The notes under the pieces: generated by a model
What the model was told of the DNA's origin: nothing
The model's database searches: none
What the model saw: only the letters and a program-made list of their open reading frames with translations
Made by a program: the position numbers and the translations under genes
Origin: Mycocentrospora acerina
Lineage: Eukaryota > Ascomycota > Dothideomycetes > Pleosporales
DNA length: 64,000 nt
Reading direction: 5' to 3'
Assembly (NCBI GenBank): GCA_022701365.1
Contig: JAKUHH010000124.1
Location: 1 to 64,000 of the forward strand
Shown: piece after piece, positions 35,750-46,737 of the stretch
Numbering within the stretch: position 1 is the stretch's first letter
How the letters are laid out: every line of letters starts with the position of its first letter

Positions 35750-35836
35750 ATACAGAGAAGATTAGCATGGCCCCTGCACTAAGGATGACACGCTCAATCA
35801 AAGAGAAGCTACCATTTTTTTGCACTTTTTCTTGCC
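35750..35836 (+). pseudogene. Truncated U6 snRNA copy
   Basis: 87 bp identical to the 3' part of the U6 gene on the other strand (35977-36063), including its T-run and 14 bp of downstream flank. It begins exactly at the ATACAGAGA catalytic box and lacks the 5' stem-loop and upstream TATA. It is therefore not expected to make U6. Because the 3' flank was copied at DNA level, it is a DNA duplication rather than a retrocopy. Confidence 0.88.
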
Positions 35837-36063
35837 CTGGGCTGGCCTGTTGGCCGAGTAGCGTTTTGGTCACTGTCAAAAACAAAAGGTGGGACAATAT
35901 GGTCCGAGCGTTTGTGCAAAAAGAGCAAAAGTGATCTCACAACGTTTCGAACGTGAAAAATCGCTGACAGACCAGAGGCAAGAAAAAGTGCAAAAAAATG
36001 GTAGCTTCTCTTTGATTGAGCGTGTCATCCTTAGTGCAGGGGCCATGCTAATCTTCTCTGTAT
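35750..36063. repeat. 87-bp perfect inverted repeat with 140-bp spacer
   Basis: Left arm 35750-35836 and right arm 35977-36063 are exact reverse complements. Both arms contain the U6 3' domain. Open frames antisense to U6 on both sides therefore encode the same peptide (NGSFSLIERVILSAGAMLIF), which is an artefact. Similarity seems to continue weakly past the inner edges (CTGG-CTG). Confidence 0.9.
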
Positions 36064-36094
36064 CGTTTCAAAATTGACCAAATGCCCGAAGGCG
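35992..36094 (-). ncRNA. U6 spliceosomal snRNA
   Basis: The complete U6 RNA reads on the minus strand. It has the 5' stem-loop GCC-TTCG-GGC, then TTTGGTCAATTTTGAAACG, the catalytic ACAGAGA box, the U4-pairing region ATTAGCATGGCCCCTGC, the AGGATGACACGC internal stem-loop region and a terminal run of seven T, a Pol III terminator. A TATA-like element (AATATAG) lies about 30 bp upstream on the minus strand, near 36120. Unlike the U6 genes of some fungi it has no intron. The 5' end is set by analogy with fission yeast U6 and may be off by a few bases. Confidence 0.93.
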
Positions 36095-36472
36095 AAGTAA
36101 GGACAAATTTTGGAATCTATATTGTTGTGATGCAGCTGTTTTAGGGTTCGTGGAGACACTAAACTCGTTGGTACACATATTCGGGCTTTCGTCGGAGTCG
36201 GCTAAGGTCACCGACCATCCCCTGCTAGTCTTATCCGCAACGGAGCCTCCTTGCCGGACCACACATCCTGAGCATTGTCTTTTAATTGCCATTCTTATCC
36301 TGTGAGTTCATCGCGGACGAAGTTATGCTTACACACCTGAGGCGGCCGAGAACGCATGTCTGCTTACCAAACCTGCCCTCGCCACCTTGTCCTTGTTCTC
36401 TCGTATGTACCATCCGAATTTCCACCGTACGCGCTCTCGCCAAGTTTATTCCCACGTGGCCCTTTTCTTTGA

Positions 36473-36515
36473 GATCCTGAATCAAGGATGGCTTCGCCAT
36501 CCTTGGTTCAGGGTC
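36473..36515 (+). repeat. 20-bp-stem hairpin with 3-nt loop
   Basis: Arms 36473-36492 and 36496-36515 pair along 20 positions around the loop TTC. The only two non-Watson-Crick positions are both U.G if transcribed from the plus strand. A third copy of GCCATCCTTGG follows at 36521-36531. Confidence 0.8.
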
Positions 36516-37548
36516 CCAATGCCATCCTTGGTAGTCAAGACTTGCCGATCAAGACACGGTGATTTGCTCTCTCTCACAGCTAATTTCACCAAGGGTCACC
36601 TCGCGCATAATTCACGGATATGTGCTTTTTTCGCCATTTTAACTGGTTGCTTGTAAAGAAATTCGCAAACTCGCCTAGCCTGCGTATAGGAATTGTGTCT
36701 TCTCTGATGCCTTCTGTCTTCTGAAGCGTAAGGTGAAGGGATTAAGATTGGCATTAAATTTACCCTTGATTACTAACGCCGAACTGAATCCTTCAGCCGC
36801 TTCCTGGTTCCAACCTGAACTTTTTTTCAAGGAGAGTAGCCATGTTTTCAATAGTTTGGCTCTTTCTCTTCAATAAAGATGGTAAAGCCGAACTTCTGAA
36901 AGTAACATAGTATTTTCCTACAACAGTGATTCAAAAAGCTTGCTTTTCTGAAGCCTTGATAATGATAGGAATGAGGGAGTTATCAGGTAGCTGCTTGTTT
37001 CGGGCGCATCCAGTAAGGCACTTGGCTCTCGCCAAGTGATGTGTGCTGGTCCCAGGAGCCCAACGCGAAACGGCCTTCCTAATTAAGAGCACCCGCTCTA
37101 TGATCAACGTACCGAAGAAGGGTGTTGACGTGATTGCAGGCATCATGTTCATCCTCTCCCGGGTTGGGGAAATGGCTAGACCTGGGAAAAACTGGGTGGG
37201 TCTTGGTTGAGTCAAGTCCGGGAGTACCAATCCTCTTTGTCAGAGCTTTGGAAGCACTTCAGCTGGCTTCGGCCTTTTCCATGGTGAATTACCACATGGG
37301 AAATAGTTTCTTGTCGATCGCCCTCTCTTGGCCGCCTTTTTGCTTGAACAACAATCAGCCCTACGCAAAAGTTTGATACTCCAAAGTGGTCTAGAGGTAG
37401 ACGCTATTTGGATCGTTGCTGACACGCGTCTCTTCGGAGCAGTCTCGCCGTATTTGGGGAATCTCTTTGCGAAAGGAATCGCCATGTTTCAGTCAACTAC
37501 ACGTGGAAATCCAGCGCTTAGGGTGTCATGATAAATCATCATAATTCA

Positions 37549-37983
37549 TCAGTTCACTATTTCACCAGTATTACAAGCGTGCGGCACATTGTCCTTCACC
37601 TTCCCAGATTTTCCGGTGTTGAATGTCCTCACAGTGAAGAAGCGGAATTCTCGCATGCGTTCTTGAGTCAGGCACTGTAACATCGTCACTGCCTGGTTCT
37701 TGGTAACAAAGTGGGGTTGACTTTTGAGGGGATACCGGTCGCCTGTCTTGTCATATCCGGCCAACCGGCATCGCACTGACGTTTGCTCTTCTTTTGTATG
37801 TAGTATCAGATCACTCTTTCGCTTGTAGAACTTCTTGCATATCTTGAGCTTGTCGACGAAGAGCATTATAAGACTATTTGTAGTTGTATTAGCATATGAC
37901 CTGTTTGTGACGGCTGTGTGAGTAATATTTGACATTAACTTGCAGTACTGGCAACGCGGCAAATGTCTTTCAAGTTGGAGCAA
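37549..37983 (-). CDS. Unassigned ORF in gene-poor region
   Basis: A 144-codon open frame, beginning at a non-ATG codon in its longest form. It includes CQYCKLMSN, then the Lys/Cys-rich VDKLKICKKFYKRK and the end GKVKDNVPHACNTGEIVN. Four spaced cysteines in the second part are reminiscent of small secreted fungal proteins, but I find no upstream signal peptide. Chance or a decayed gene is at least as likely. Confidence 0.22.
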   Translation of the reverse strand: MLQLERHLPRCQYCKLMSNITHTAVTNRSYANTTTNSLIMLFVDKLKICKKFYKRKSDLILHTKEEQTSVRCRLAGYDKTGDRYPLKSQPHFVTKNQAVTMLQCLTQERMREFRFFTVRTFNTGKSGKVKDNVPHACNTGEIVN

Positions 37984-39620
37984 CTCCAGTGGGCCGCACT
38001 CATATCATCTGTATGGACAACAGAATGTAAACCAAGCCACTGAATCCACACCTGTTTCGATACCCAGTTCATGCCGGCCATTCTAGCCTCTCGCCCTATT
38101 CGTTCACCGCAAAAATTACTTCGACTGCGGAAAATCGACGGGAAATAGTTTCAGGTGGGCTATCCGCGCTCCGAGTGACGAAGCTTCATACTCAGCTTTA
38201 GAGAACTCAGCATGCCTATTTACGTCTTCTGAAACCAGGAATTGGCTGAACATCTCGCCGTTTGTCCGCTGGAGTTAAGTGTCATCGCCATCCCCAATAC
38301 CATCAAACCTTGAAATCACACTGCACATCCACATGGTCTAGATTCAACTGTGACTCTTTCATGATGACTAACATAAGAAGCTATTCAAATCGAAAGACAA
38401 AAGAAACTAAAAAAATTAATTCGTATAGAAGCATCGTGACTGAAATTTTCATTCGGCTGTTCTCGTTATCAGGCGGTGTGAAGCATTGAGGAGGTAGATT
38501 TCCGGCGTGTCATGGCATACAGTGAAACAGCCAGTCACGAGTCGAATACAATCTGTGCGTTGAGCACATACCCCGCTATGAACAAACGTGACCGGTTAAG
38601 GCCTTCACATGTCTGATTAGTGCCGAGGGGAAACGCGCCGAATATCTGACGTACTCCGAGCTTTACCATAGCCCTATGGATACTCAAAGTCAGCCCCATG
38701 GGTTTGAAGTAGCAGAGAACCTCTAGACTAAGCTTTTCTAATGTTGTAAGTGATTGAAAATGTCCTGAAGGACTCCAGATAGGTTAGATATTTCAAAGTC
38801 TCACCGGCGTCCCACATGTGACTCTTATACTTGTGCAACCAAGTTTGGGGGTTTAATAGAGCTATCAACTTCTAAAATGGGATTAAGCAAGATCGAAAAA
38901 GCTCCTAAAACAATCTGAATTGATCCAACAGTATGAAGTCTGACAGGCAATCCATCAAATGACGGGAATCTTATGGTGACTGAAGGCCTGCAAGTTCAAT
39001 CTTGATTTCAAGAGAACAGTATGCAGAGTACGTGGAAGACCTCTACGTAACATAGTATTTCAGAAAAGAGACTAAACCTAGGTTTGTCGGTCAAAAATAC
39101 AGATAGGGGCTTTTACTCCGTTATCAGAGGTATGAATTCGACAACCCGGTACGGCCAATCTGCGTGTCAACTATACACCAAGACCGGTGATATGCGGCAA
39201 TATGATCTTCTCAAAAGATAGTGTTTGTTCCAGATTTATAGAAGTTCCGAAAAAAGTATCACCGGCATCAGAGGATAACGGAAATTCATCTCTCTAGTTT
39301 CTCGAAGTTCAATGATGGCCTGCCTCTAATCGTGTCCGTGGGAAAAAGGAGTGAAAATTTCAACCATCACCAGCAAACTTGACGAGGGTATCCCAACATT
39401 CATCTCGCAGTTCTTTTCCATATTTAGTTATGCAAAAGCACAATGGTACGATCGAGATATCTATATTGTGGTGTCTTGGATGAGAAAGACTTGATGACTG
39501 CATGGTAAACTCCCTGAAAAGACGAGTATTATATGTACAATACAAAAGAAAAAAAATTCACAACGAATGAGCACCCATCAGTATTTGTCCATCAACAGGC
39601 CACTTCCTCCACAACCCAGG

Positions 39621-41267
39621 TCATACCATCCTCTCAGTCGATGTGCTTCTTGGCCATTCGCGTATCTCGTCATTCTCGCTTCGTCGATCTGCCTCTGTGT
39701 CTACCTCCACTTCTATCGTTTGAACCGTCGACACGTGTATCTTATGCAACTGCATCGCGTCATCGTCCTCATCCTCATTTGGTTTGCTTCCTTTTCTCGT
39801 TTGAAGCATACGACTCGGATACACTCGACTCATCGACCGTCGTGATCTGCCCTTGCACTCTGTGGCGATGGTGGCAGGCATCATCAAAACCTGTTTTGGT
39901 TCGTTGATTTCCGAACCGTCATATGGCCTGTCGTTACAGGGTGTGCCGGCTACATGCGTGGGAATATTAGGGCTATCTTTTGAATCCGGTGGACTCTGCG
40001 ATCCGAGTTTGAGAGTTGAATTACGGCGTTTGGAGCCCGATTTCGACTCTGCGGTTGCGGCGGAAGAGGTACCTTCCTGACGTTCTTTCGACGTGACCCA
40101 GTGTAGAACCAAAACGCAGAACAGAATGTCGGCATTACAGCACATGAGACAGATCCAGCCTGGTTCGCCGTGTAGGACCATTAGGACAGTCAAGTTTGCA
40201 ACGCTGGTAGTGAGGGTTGCGATACTACTGATAAGACTTCGGAAAGCCATACGGTGAAGCGCCATATTTTGTTTGTGCTTGTATGAATAGAGCCCTGGTT
40301 TTGTTAATGATTGTACTCAGCTCGTTATGAGGAGTGATTTGAAGACCTACTTCGGAGAGGGAGGACAAAAAGTGCCGTCAGGTAGATCTAATTTCACAGC
40401 CTCGTCAGCTTTCTAAACGAAATGATATCATGGAAGAGAACCTTACGTTGACCACAACCTCAAATGTAATCAGGGGCAGCATCGCCTTCTTTTGCATTCC
40501 TATTATGCACACTCCGTTGTCATCAATATATGTTATTCGCCTGTTTGAAGTAAGCACGACTCTGATCAATAGGGGGAAGCATCTTACCAAATAAAGTTCA
40601 TAACAACGAAGATTGTATAGGGAACTTGAGAGTGTAAGTAGGAGCTCCTGATAAATTTACCGTCTCTACTTACGAAGCATGAAGACACAGTTGAACAACC
40701 ACAGCCTCGTCTTTCGGCGAGGCTTCATGCTTCCTCGCACAATGTACTGAGCGTGTTAGTCATTTATCGGGTTGAGGCTGTCAGTTTTACTTACTGCTCG
40801 TTCAACGAGGAAATAGTAGATCAGAATCTTGGTCGTCATGTAACAAACCAGACCTATTTGATCAGTGCCAATCCATTGACATGAGACACAACTGACATAC
40901 ATAATATGATCCCTCCTTCGCATATTCCCCTCGAACTGTTGATGCCAAACCCGTTGACAATGATAGCAGTAGTATATACGAAAAGAGTCGAGTCGACATA
41001 AATGATGAGAATAACTTCCAGATGTTAGATATTTCACCACAACACCTCTCCGAGAAAACCTACGCCACATGGCCAGTGGTAGTGCCTTCCATTTCGAGAC
41101 AAACTGAGTTCGTCTCACTGGCACACAGTTAATAGACTTTCAAATGGTAGGTTGCGTCTGAACCTACTGATTGCAACGCAAAGCACACCAAACGTGGTCA
41201 TCTGCAGTACCGTGTTGACAACCACGCCTGGCACAGGTACCTTTGCAGGCACATAGTCCAGCGCCAT
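39621..41267 (-). CDS. Seven-transmembrane protein, fungal GPCR-like family
   Basis: Nine exons join in phase: 41168-41267, 41064-41117, 40901-41014, 40795-40853, 40674-40746, 40588-40624, 40447-40540, 40351-40387 and 39621-40294, giving 413 aa. Unspliced, only the last exon forms a long frame. Seven hydrophobic spans result, including LQMTTFGVLCVAI, LPLAMWLILIIYVDSTLFVY, TTKILIYYFLVERAYIV, CVFMLLPYTIFVVMNFI, LITFEVVVNIYLTALFVLPL, SLISSIATLTTSVANLTVL and CNADILFCVLVLHW. Internal features such as CIIGMQKKAMLPLITFE and LHGEPGWICLMCCN resemble uncharacterised integral membrane proteins common in filamentous ascomycetes. A Ser/Lys/Glu-rich cytoplasmic tail of about 160 residues follows. Introns are 44-60 nt. 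It is the only protein gene I can support between 34.2 and 44.7 kb. Confidence 0.85.
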
Positions 41268-44200
41268 AATCGTGGGTCGAGGCTGTGCGACTCTACCGAA
41301 ACGTGCGTAATATAGAAAAGTGCAATATAGAAAAGTAGAGAAAGAGTGTATTGTCGTACGACTTTCGATACCTATGGTAGAAACCTGTTCCTTTTGTGGA
41401 ACGCTAGCAGGACGCGCGGGTATGCAAGTTAATCATTCCCATGAGCGCCTTTGAGCGCCCATGAGTAGCACTCGGGCTAATATCAAAACCCACCGAGAAC
41501 TTTGTCAGAACACCGCACTAAGGGAAATCCTACCTGACTATGATCCTCCCGAAGGATTACCCCCCCGTCATGTGAACGAGACCTCTGAGCTGCATATTTG
41601 TGAGCTAGCGACGAAACGTTAAGCAAGTGATAAAAATATGGGGCTTCTTTAAAAAGGTTAGCATCGACATGAAATTGATTAATCTAGCTGCTCTGAACAG
41701 CTATAACATCAGTCTTCCGCTACCCACAGATACTGGCTGCTCGTGCAATAATTCGGGTGTATGGCCTCGTATGTTCTGTAGTTTCGACTCATTCCTTGTG
41801 AGGCACACTCTCTACACCTTTTGACCAGTACCACCAAAAAAAGCAATGAGCTAAATAGTGAGCCACTATGTAAATTGACCGACATAACGTCATTGTCATT
41901 GATAGATGTTATGTTAGGTATTCAATAGCTGCTGGACGTCTTGCGTGATGCCAAGGCCTTCAACAAATATTACCTGATGTTGTTGTGCAAAGCAGCAAAT
42001 ACAGATAGAGGCAAATAATGCGACGAGATTAGAGCTGATTTAGACTTTTTGTGCAAAGCCACATTTGCCAACGCCCTTTGTTAGCGTTGGCGTTCACAAA
42101 AGGGATGATGTTTTACAGTAGACAGGGAACTTCGGAATTCGGCATCACCAGATTTGTCTACCCATAAGCCCTCACCTCGAGCTTTCCGCATTGGCATTGA
42201 GGATCGTTGTCGCAGGTCCGTCAGATCAAGGCAGATCAGGCTATTTCTCCGCGAATTACAACAGATGTTTGAGTGCTTGTGGCGTCTAGCTGAGAGTTTA
42301 TTTGTGTCGGAAGATGCCTATGCAACAGACTCGCAATGCAAGTGGCGCAACAGCCCTGCAAACTTCAAAATGGGTAGCGAAGCTAACCGAAAACGAAGCG
42401 ATTCATTCGTGGCAGGGGTTTCCTCAAACAAATCGGATGTCGATCCGACATGCGCGTCTAAATTTCACGTGCATGGCGATCACCCGTGTGGGGTTCACGA
42501 CATGTGCTAGCAATGGGTCAACAACTCTCAAGATAGAAGCTCAACCGATTATGCTTTGACAGCCGGGAGAACATAAACCATGGAGATGCAGTTAATATCG
42601 CCACCGGTTCGATGTTCCCGTTGCGGATCGTGCTTGCATGTTCCCTGGGCATCACCTAGGGCATACGTATATGTCCCTTGTCACAGGTCTCCAATCAGCC
42701 CAGAGCCACCTGCAAGAGCGTTGTGTGTGCATGTGTGTGTGTGCAGAAGCAAAATTCTGCTTTTTCGTTTTGTGTCACTGGCTCCTTGCCGCAAATGGAC
42801 CCTTGTTCGGTTAAAAGAGCAAAGCAATGTATGCTACTACGTTCTTGCACTCACGTTCGTTGCGCACATCATTTACCCCACCCGTTCCCTAGTAAGTAGT
42901 GTTGCGGATGTAGTGTCTCAAGCCAATTGTTTGCTGATCTGGGACAAAGACGTTTGTATTAGATGCAAAGGCGACAACTAAGAATTGAGCCAGGCGTGGG
43001 AATCATGAGCAAGGCTATTTAGCTCACCTCGAATACGGTGCTGATCCCAGGACCGTTGTTTCTAGCGAGCATTCGAAACACTCTTATAATATTCCAAGCC
43101 TGAAAGAGCAACGAGGACGAGGGAGAATTGCTGTTGATGACGTCTTGTCAGCTTGATTTATCGAGAGAGCTTGTCCTCGTATTCGTGTTTTATTTGTAGC
43201 AGCTAAACTAGGCTTTGACTTTTGTCCATCGATTTACCGTTGAGAGCTGCTTTGTTATCATGTAATGATCTACTGGCGATTGTTTTGTCCGTTGACGGCG
43301 GAGGTTTGAGACTATTTAGGAATGTGGCCATCAAACAGCATCTGGAATAGTTGTCATTAGCAGAATTTGTCATCTTGGTCTAGATTCCCATGACCGTCTA
43401 CCTTCCACAGAAAGGTTTGAACATTCCGAGTGTAGCAGTTTAGTGTTGATTTGTGTGACCTTCTCTTATGAACTGCCTTTTGCACTGAACAATTGACTTC
43501 CACGATGCCTCTGCAATCGCACTTTAATCTCAGCCTAGCTGCTACGATGAGGCAATGTCGACAATAGTCTGTGAAGTTGCCGTTCGCACTCGAGAACTAA
43601 CACTTGGGTCCCAGACACAAAGTCTGGTCGGCACTAAGTTTGGCCGGCACTTATTAGCCATGTGCGTTGAAGAACGGATTCAGTACCTAGCTAGATGATT
43701 TCATCGGATAACGTTTATAGTTCATCTCGATTTGCGTGGCACCATCCACGCTAAGGCTAAGCTTGCCGCCACCGGGACCCACAGAACTGCAAGTGGAGCC
43801 GGCGGGAGGGGGAATTGGAGATCGTAACAACCTGTCAAAAGCTCCGTGCAAGGGTAAGGCGTTGGGAGCACACAGCCACCAGTGCGTCGGTGTGGTGATG
43901 TTATATTGAGGGCGTTGAAAAGGCAAATCTTCGGCTTGACATTTAGGCGCAGTTTGATACCTAGCGTGTAGTCTCGTTGGTTTATAGTATGGTACGTACC
44001 TTGATTCCAGCGCATGTGGGGCGCAGGCGGAGTGTTGGCCGAAGTGATTCAATTAGTTTGATTTTTGCGGAACCGAAAGGCGGCGCGAGACTTTACTGGT
44101 AATACTCGACGCGATTGACGCAAGTTTTCTGACTCGTACAAGTACTGTCAAGTAGCTTCGGCCTGGTGTGTTACGAGTCGATGCCCCTTCTCTTGTTCAC

Positions 44201-44704
44201 TTGCGTTTTCATTCTGCACACAGTCTAGATGAGGCTATTTCTACAGATGAAGCTCTTGGACGTGGACTTAATGTGTTTTGGATGGTCAAAGCTTTCTGTC
44301 ATTGAGGCCAACAACTGTCCTCATCAAGAAGCATTTTGACTTCAAGTTGTTCTGCGAGAACAAAAATCACCACATGTTATCAAGGGTAGATTGCAACAGG
44401 ATGAGCATCAAAATGAAGCAAAATATTTTCCAATTCTTCTACAATCTCTCATTCCTTATTCCTCATCCTCTTCATGCCCATCTCTCATGCAACGTTACTA
44501 ATCAAGTATTGGAAACTCCATAGCACTACTAAGAAAGAACAAAATCCAGATGGTATACACATCGATGCGAAGAAAAATCGGGCGCTGACGTCAAATTTCT
44601 AATGACCGCGCAAAACTGTGAAAGGGAGAATGAAAAAGTCGTTTATCCAATCTGTAAGAACAGTTAAATGGAGAAAGAGAAAAGATGCAACGTCGGATCG
44701 ACGT
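41268..44704. other. Gene-poor region, no gene seen
   Basis: 3.4 kb between the 7TM gene and the 3' end of PEP carboxykinase. Open frames up to 133 codons occur (for example 42580-42981 and, on the minus strand, 43687-44052), but none has a signal peptide, domain or convincing splice pattern. A GT/TG run lies near 42722-42744 and a small hairpin at 42067-42091. Confidence 0.55.
42067..42091. repeat. Short perfect hairpin
   Basis: The 8-bp arms GCCAACGC (42067-42074) and GCGTTGGC (42084-42091) flank a 9-nt loop. They are nested in an outer TTTGTG...CACAAA inverted repeat. The phrase TTGTGCAAAGC just before it also occurs near 41985, so it may be the edge of a small repeat element. Confidence 0.55.
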
Positions 44705-46737
44705 CTAGTGCTTGGGGCAGCAGCATACATGTGGGCCTGCCTTGAGAACCTCAGGCGTAGACTGGTCCTCATATTTCTTGAAGTTCTCCATGAAGAGCGA
44801 GCCGAGCTTCTCAACTTCCTGCTTGAAGTCGGCAGAGCCGGTCCAGGCCTTGGCCGGGTTGAGCAGCTCGTCGGGGACGTTGGGGCAGCTCTTGGGTACG
44901 GACAGATTGAATGTCTCGTAGACCTCGTACTCGACATCGGCGAGCTCGCCGGAGTGGATGGCGTCGAGAATGGCACGGGTGTACTTGAGGGGGCAACGCT
45001 TGCCGCCAGTGGTGGCACCGGCACCGACCCAACCGGTGTTGAGGAGCCAGGCGTTGGTGTTGTGCTTCTGGATCTTCTCGGCGAGCATCTTTGCGTAGCG
45101 CATGGGGTGGAGGGCGAGGAAAGGTTGGGCGAAGCACGAGGAGAAGGTGGCCTGGGGCTCGGTGATGCCCTGCTCGGTACCAGCCATCTTGGAGGTGTAT
45201 CCGGAGATGAAGTGGTACATGGTCTGCTCGGGGTTGAGCTTCGAGATGGGTGGCAAGACACCGCGAGCGTCGCAGGTGAGAAGAATGATGTTGGTGGGGT
45301 GGCCGCTGGAGATGCAGGGAATCTTGGTGTTCTCAATGTACTCGATGGGGTATGCGCAGCGGGTGTTCTCGGTCAGAGTGTCATCATCGTAGTCGACCAG
45401 GCGTGTTGCAGGGTCGAAGACGACGTTCTCGAGAATGGAACCGAAGCGGATGGCGTTGAAAATATCAGGCTCCTTCTCTGCAGACAGACCAATGGTCTTG
45501 GCATAGCAACCACCCTCGATGTTGAAGATACCAGTGTCGCTCCAGCAGTGCTCATCATCACCGATGAGCGCACGCTTGGGGTCAGCCGACAGTGTGGTCT
45601 TACCGGTACCGGAGAGACCGAAGAAGACTGTGACATCTCCGTTCTTGCCCTCGTTCGCCGATGAGTGGAGAGTGAGAACATTGTGCTTGACTGGCATTTC
45701 GTAGAAGAGAACCGTGAAGACACCCTTCTTCATCTCGCCAGCGTATTCTGTGCCGAGGATGACCATCTCCTTCTCGGCAAAGTTGATGGCAACCGACGTT
45801 GCCGAGGTCATACCAGAGGTGTACCTGTTAGCTGGGAAAGCACCTCCGTTGTAGATGACATAGTCGGGGTGGAAGTGCTCAAGCTCCTCTCGCGAAGGGC
45901 GGATCAACATGTTGCGCATGAAGAGAGCATGGTACGCGCGGGCGCAGACGACGCGCACGCGAATCCTGTAGCGCTCGTCCCATCCTGCAAATCCGTCGAC
46001 GACGTAGATGCGCTTGCGGGTGTTGAGGTAGTCGATGGCACGTTCGCGGTTGATGCGCCAGACCTTTGTAATGCGTTAGCAAATAGAACAGAAGACGCAC
46101 GTGATGGATAGCCGCAAAGAGAGCGCGTTCTGCTCGCATGAAAAATGCGGGGGAGCGGAGCTTAGCGCCACCTGCAGGGGTCTGGCCTACGCCTCCCTCG
46201 GATGTGCGCCTAGTGTGCATGACGTCGACCGACAATTCACAAGCCAATCCGTTGCAAATTCAAGGGTAATGGAAATGTGGAAAAAGGCTTACATCGGGAG
46301 CCATCGGCTTGTTAACGGGGCCCCACCAAACCTCGTTCTTTGACGAGTCTTCTTCGACGATGCGCTTATCCGAGGGTGAGCGGCCAGTCTTAGCACCAGA
46401 GTATGCGGACAGCGCGCCAGATGCTGTAATAGCAGAACCAGTCTCGTACACAAGGGCGTCTTCATAAAGGGTCGCGACTGAAGGGTTGGCAATCTGCAGA
46501 AGGAGTCAGCATGCACACGCGAGCTGAGAATAGCGTGTAATCTTACAATGGCTACGCGGTCATAGTCAATATGTGCCTTGTCATGAAGCTCCTCCTCAAT
46601 CTCAGTGTGTTCCACAACCGGCCTGTGAGATGATTGTTAGTGCTTGCTTCTTAGTTCACGGCCAATTGGTCCAGAGGCAAGAAGATGACATACTTGACAC
46701 CGGAAGGGTGGAGATTTGTCTTGTTAACGCTCGGCAT
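44705..46737 (-). CDS. PCK1: Phosphoenolpyruvate carboxykinase (ATP)
   Basis: This enzyme converts oxaloacetate and ATP to phosphoenolpyruvate and CO2, the entry step of gluconeogenesis, in the cytosol. Four exons join in phase: 46694-46737, 46547-46622, 46293-46493 and 44705-46063, giving 559 aa. Motifs of the ATP-dependent family are complete: AKTGRSPSDKR near the N-terminus, the P-loop GLSGTGKTTLS, the metal site GDDEHCWS and the adenine-binding region NTRCAYPIEYIENTKIP. The last intron is 229 nt and ends in the unusual acceptor AAAG before VWRINRERA; the others are 52-72 nt. The protein ends in a cysteine-rich CCCPKH. In other fungi the gene is induced on acetate or ethanol; I could not identify the control sites here. 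Confidence 0.96.

Larger units (their letters stand above)
34233..35991. other. Start of a gene-poor, AT-rich stretch
   Basis: About 1.8 kb after the JmjC gene with no credible protein gene. Up to about 35660 it is visibly AT-rich, with many stops in all frames. It ends in the GC-rich hairpins and truncated U6 copy described separately. Confidence 0.65.
36095..39620. other. Gene-poor region downstream of U6
   Basis: 3.5 kb without a recognised gene. From about 36200 to 37520 the sequence is less AT-rich than its flanks, with open frames of 60-100 codons on both strands that match nothing I know. From about 38000 to 39500 it is AT-rich with stops throughout. A strong hairpin (36473-36515) and one weak ORF (37549-37983) are listed separately. 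No transposase, reverse transcriptase or long terminal repeat is visible. Confidence 0.55.

Noticed and set aside
35655..36077. Two open frames sharing an identical 28-residue peptide
   Set aside because: Both are antisense to the U6 gene or its inverted copy; the shared peptide is a by-product of the duplicated snRNA sequence.
42580..42981. Cys-rich 133-codon frame, possible effector
   Set aside because: N-terminus lacks a signal peptide and the frame crosses a TG simple repeat.
43687..44052. Minus-strand frame with Cys and Pro, possible secreted protein
   Set aside because: No ATG with a signal peptide; the only splice option gives a 39-nt intron, below the local norm.
44618..45664. 348-codon plus-strand frame
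   Set aside because: Antisense shadow of the PEP carboxykinase coding sequence caused by its codon bias.
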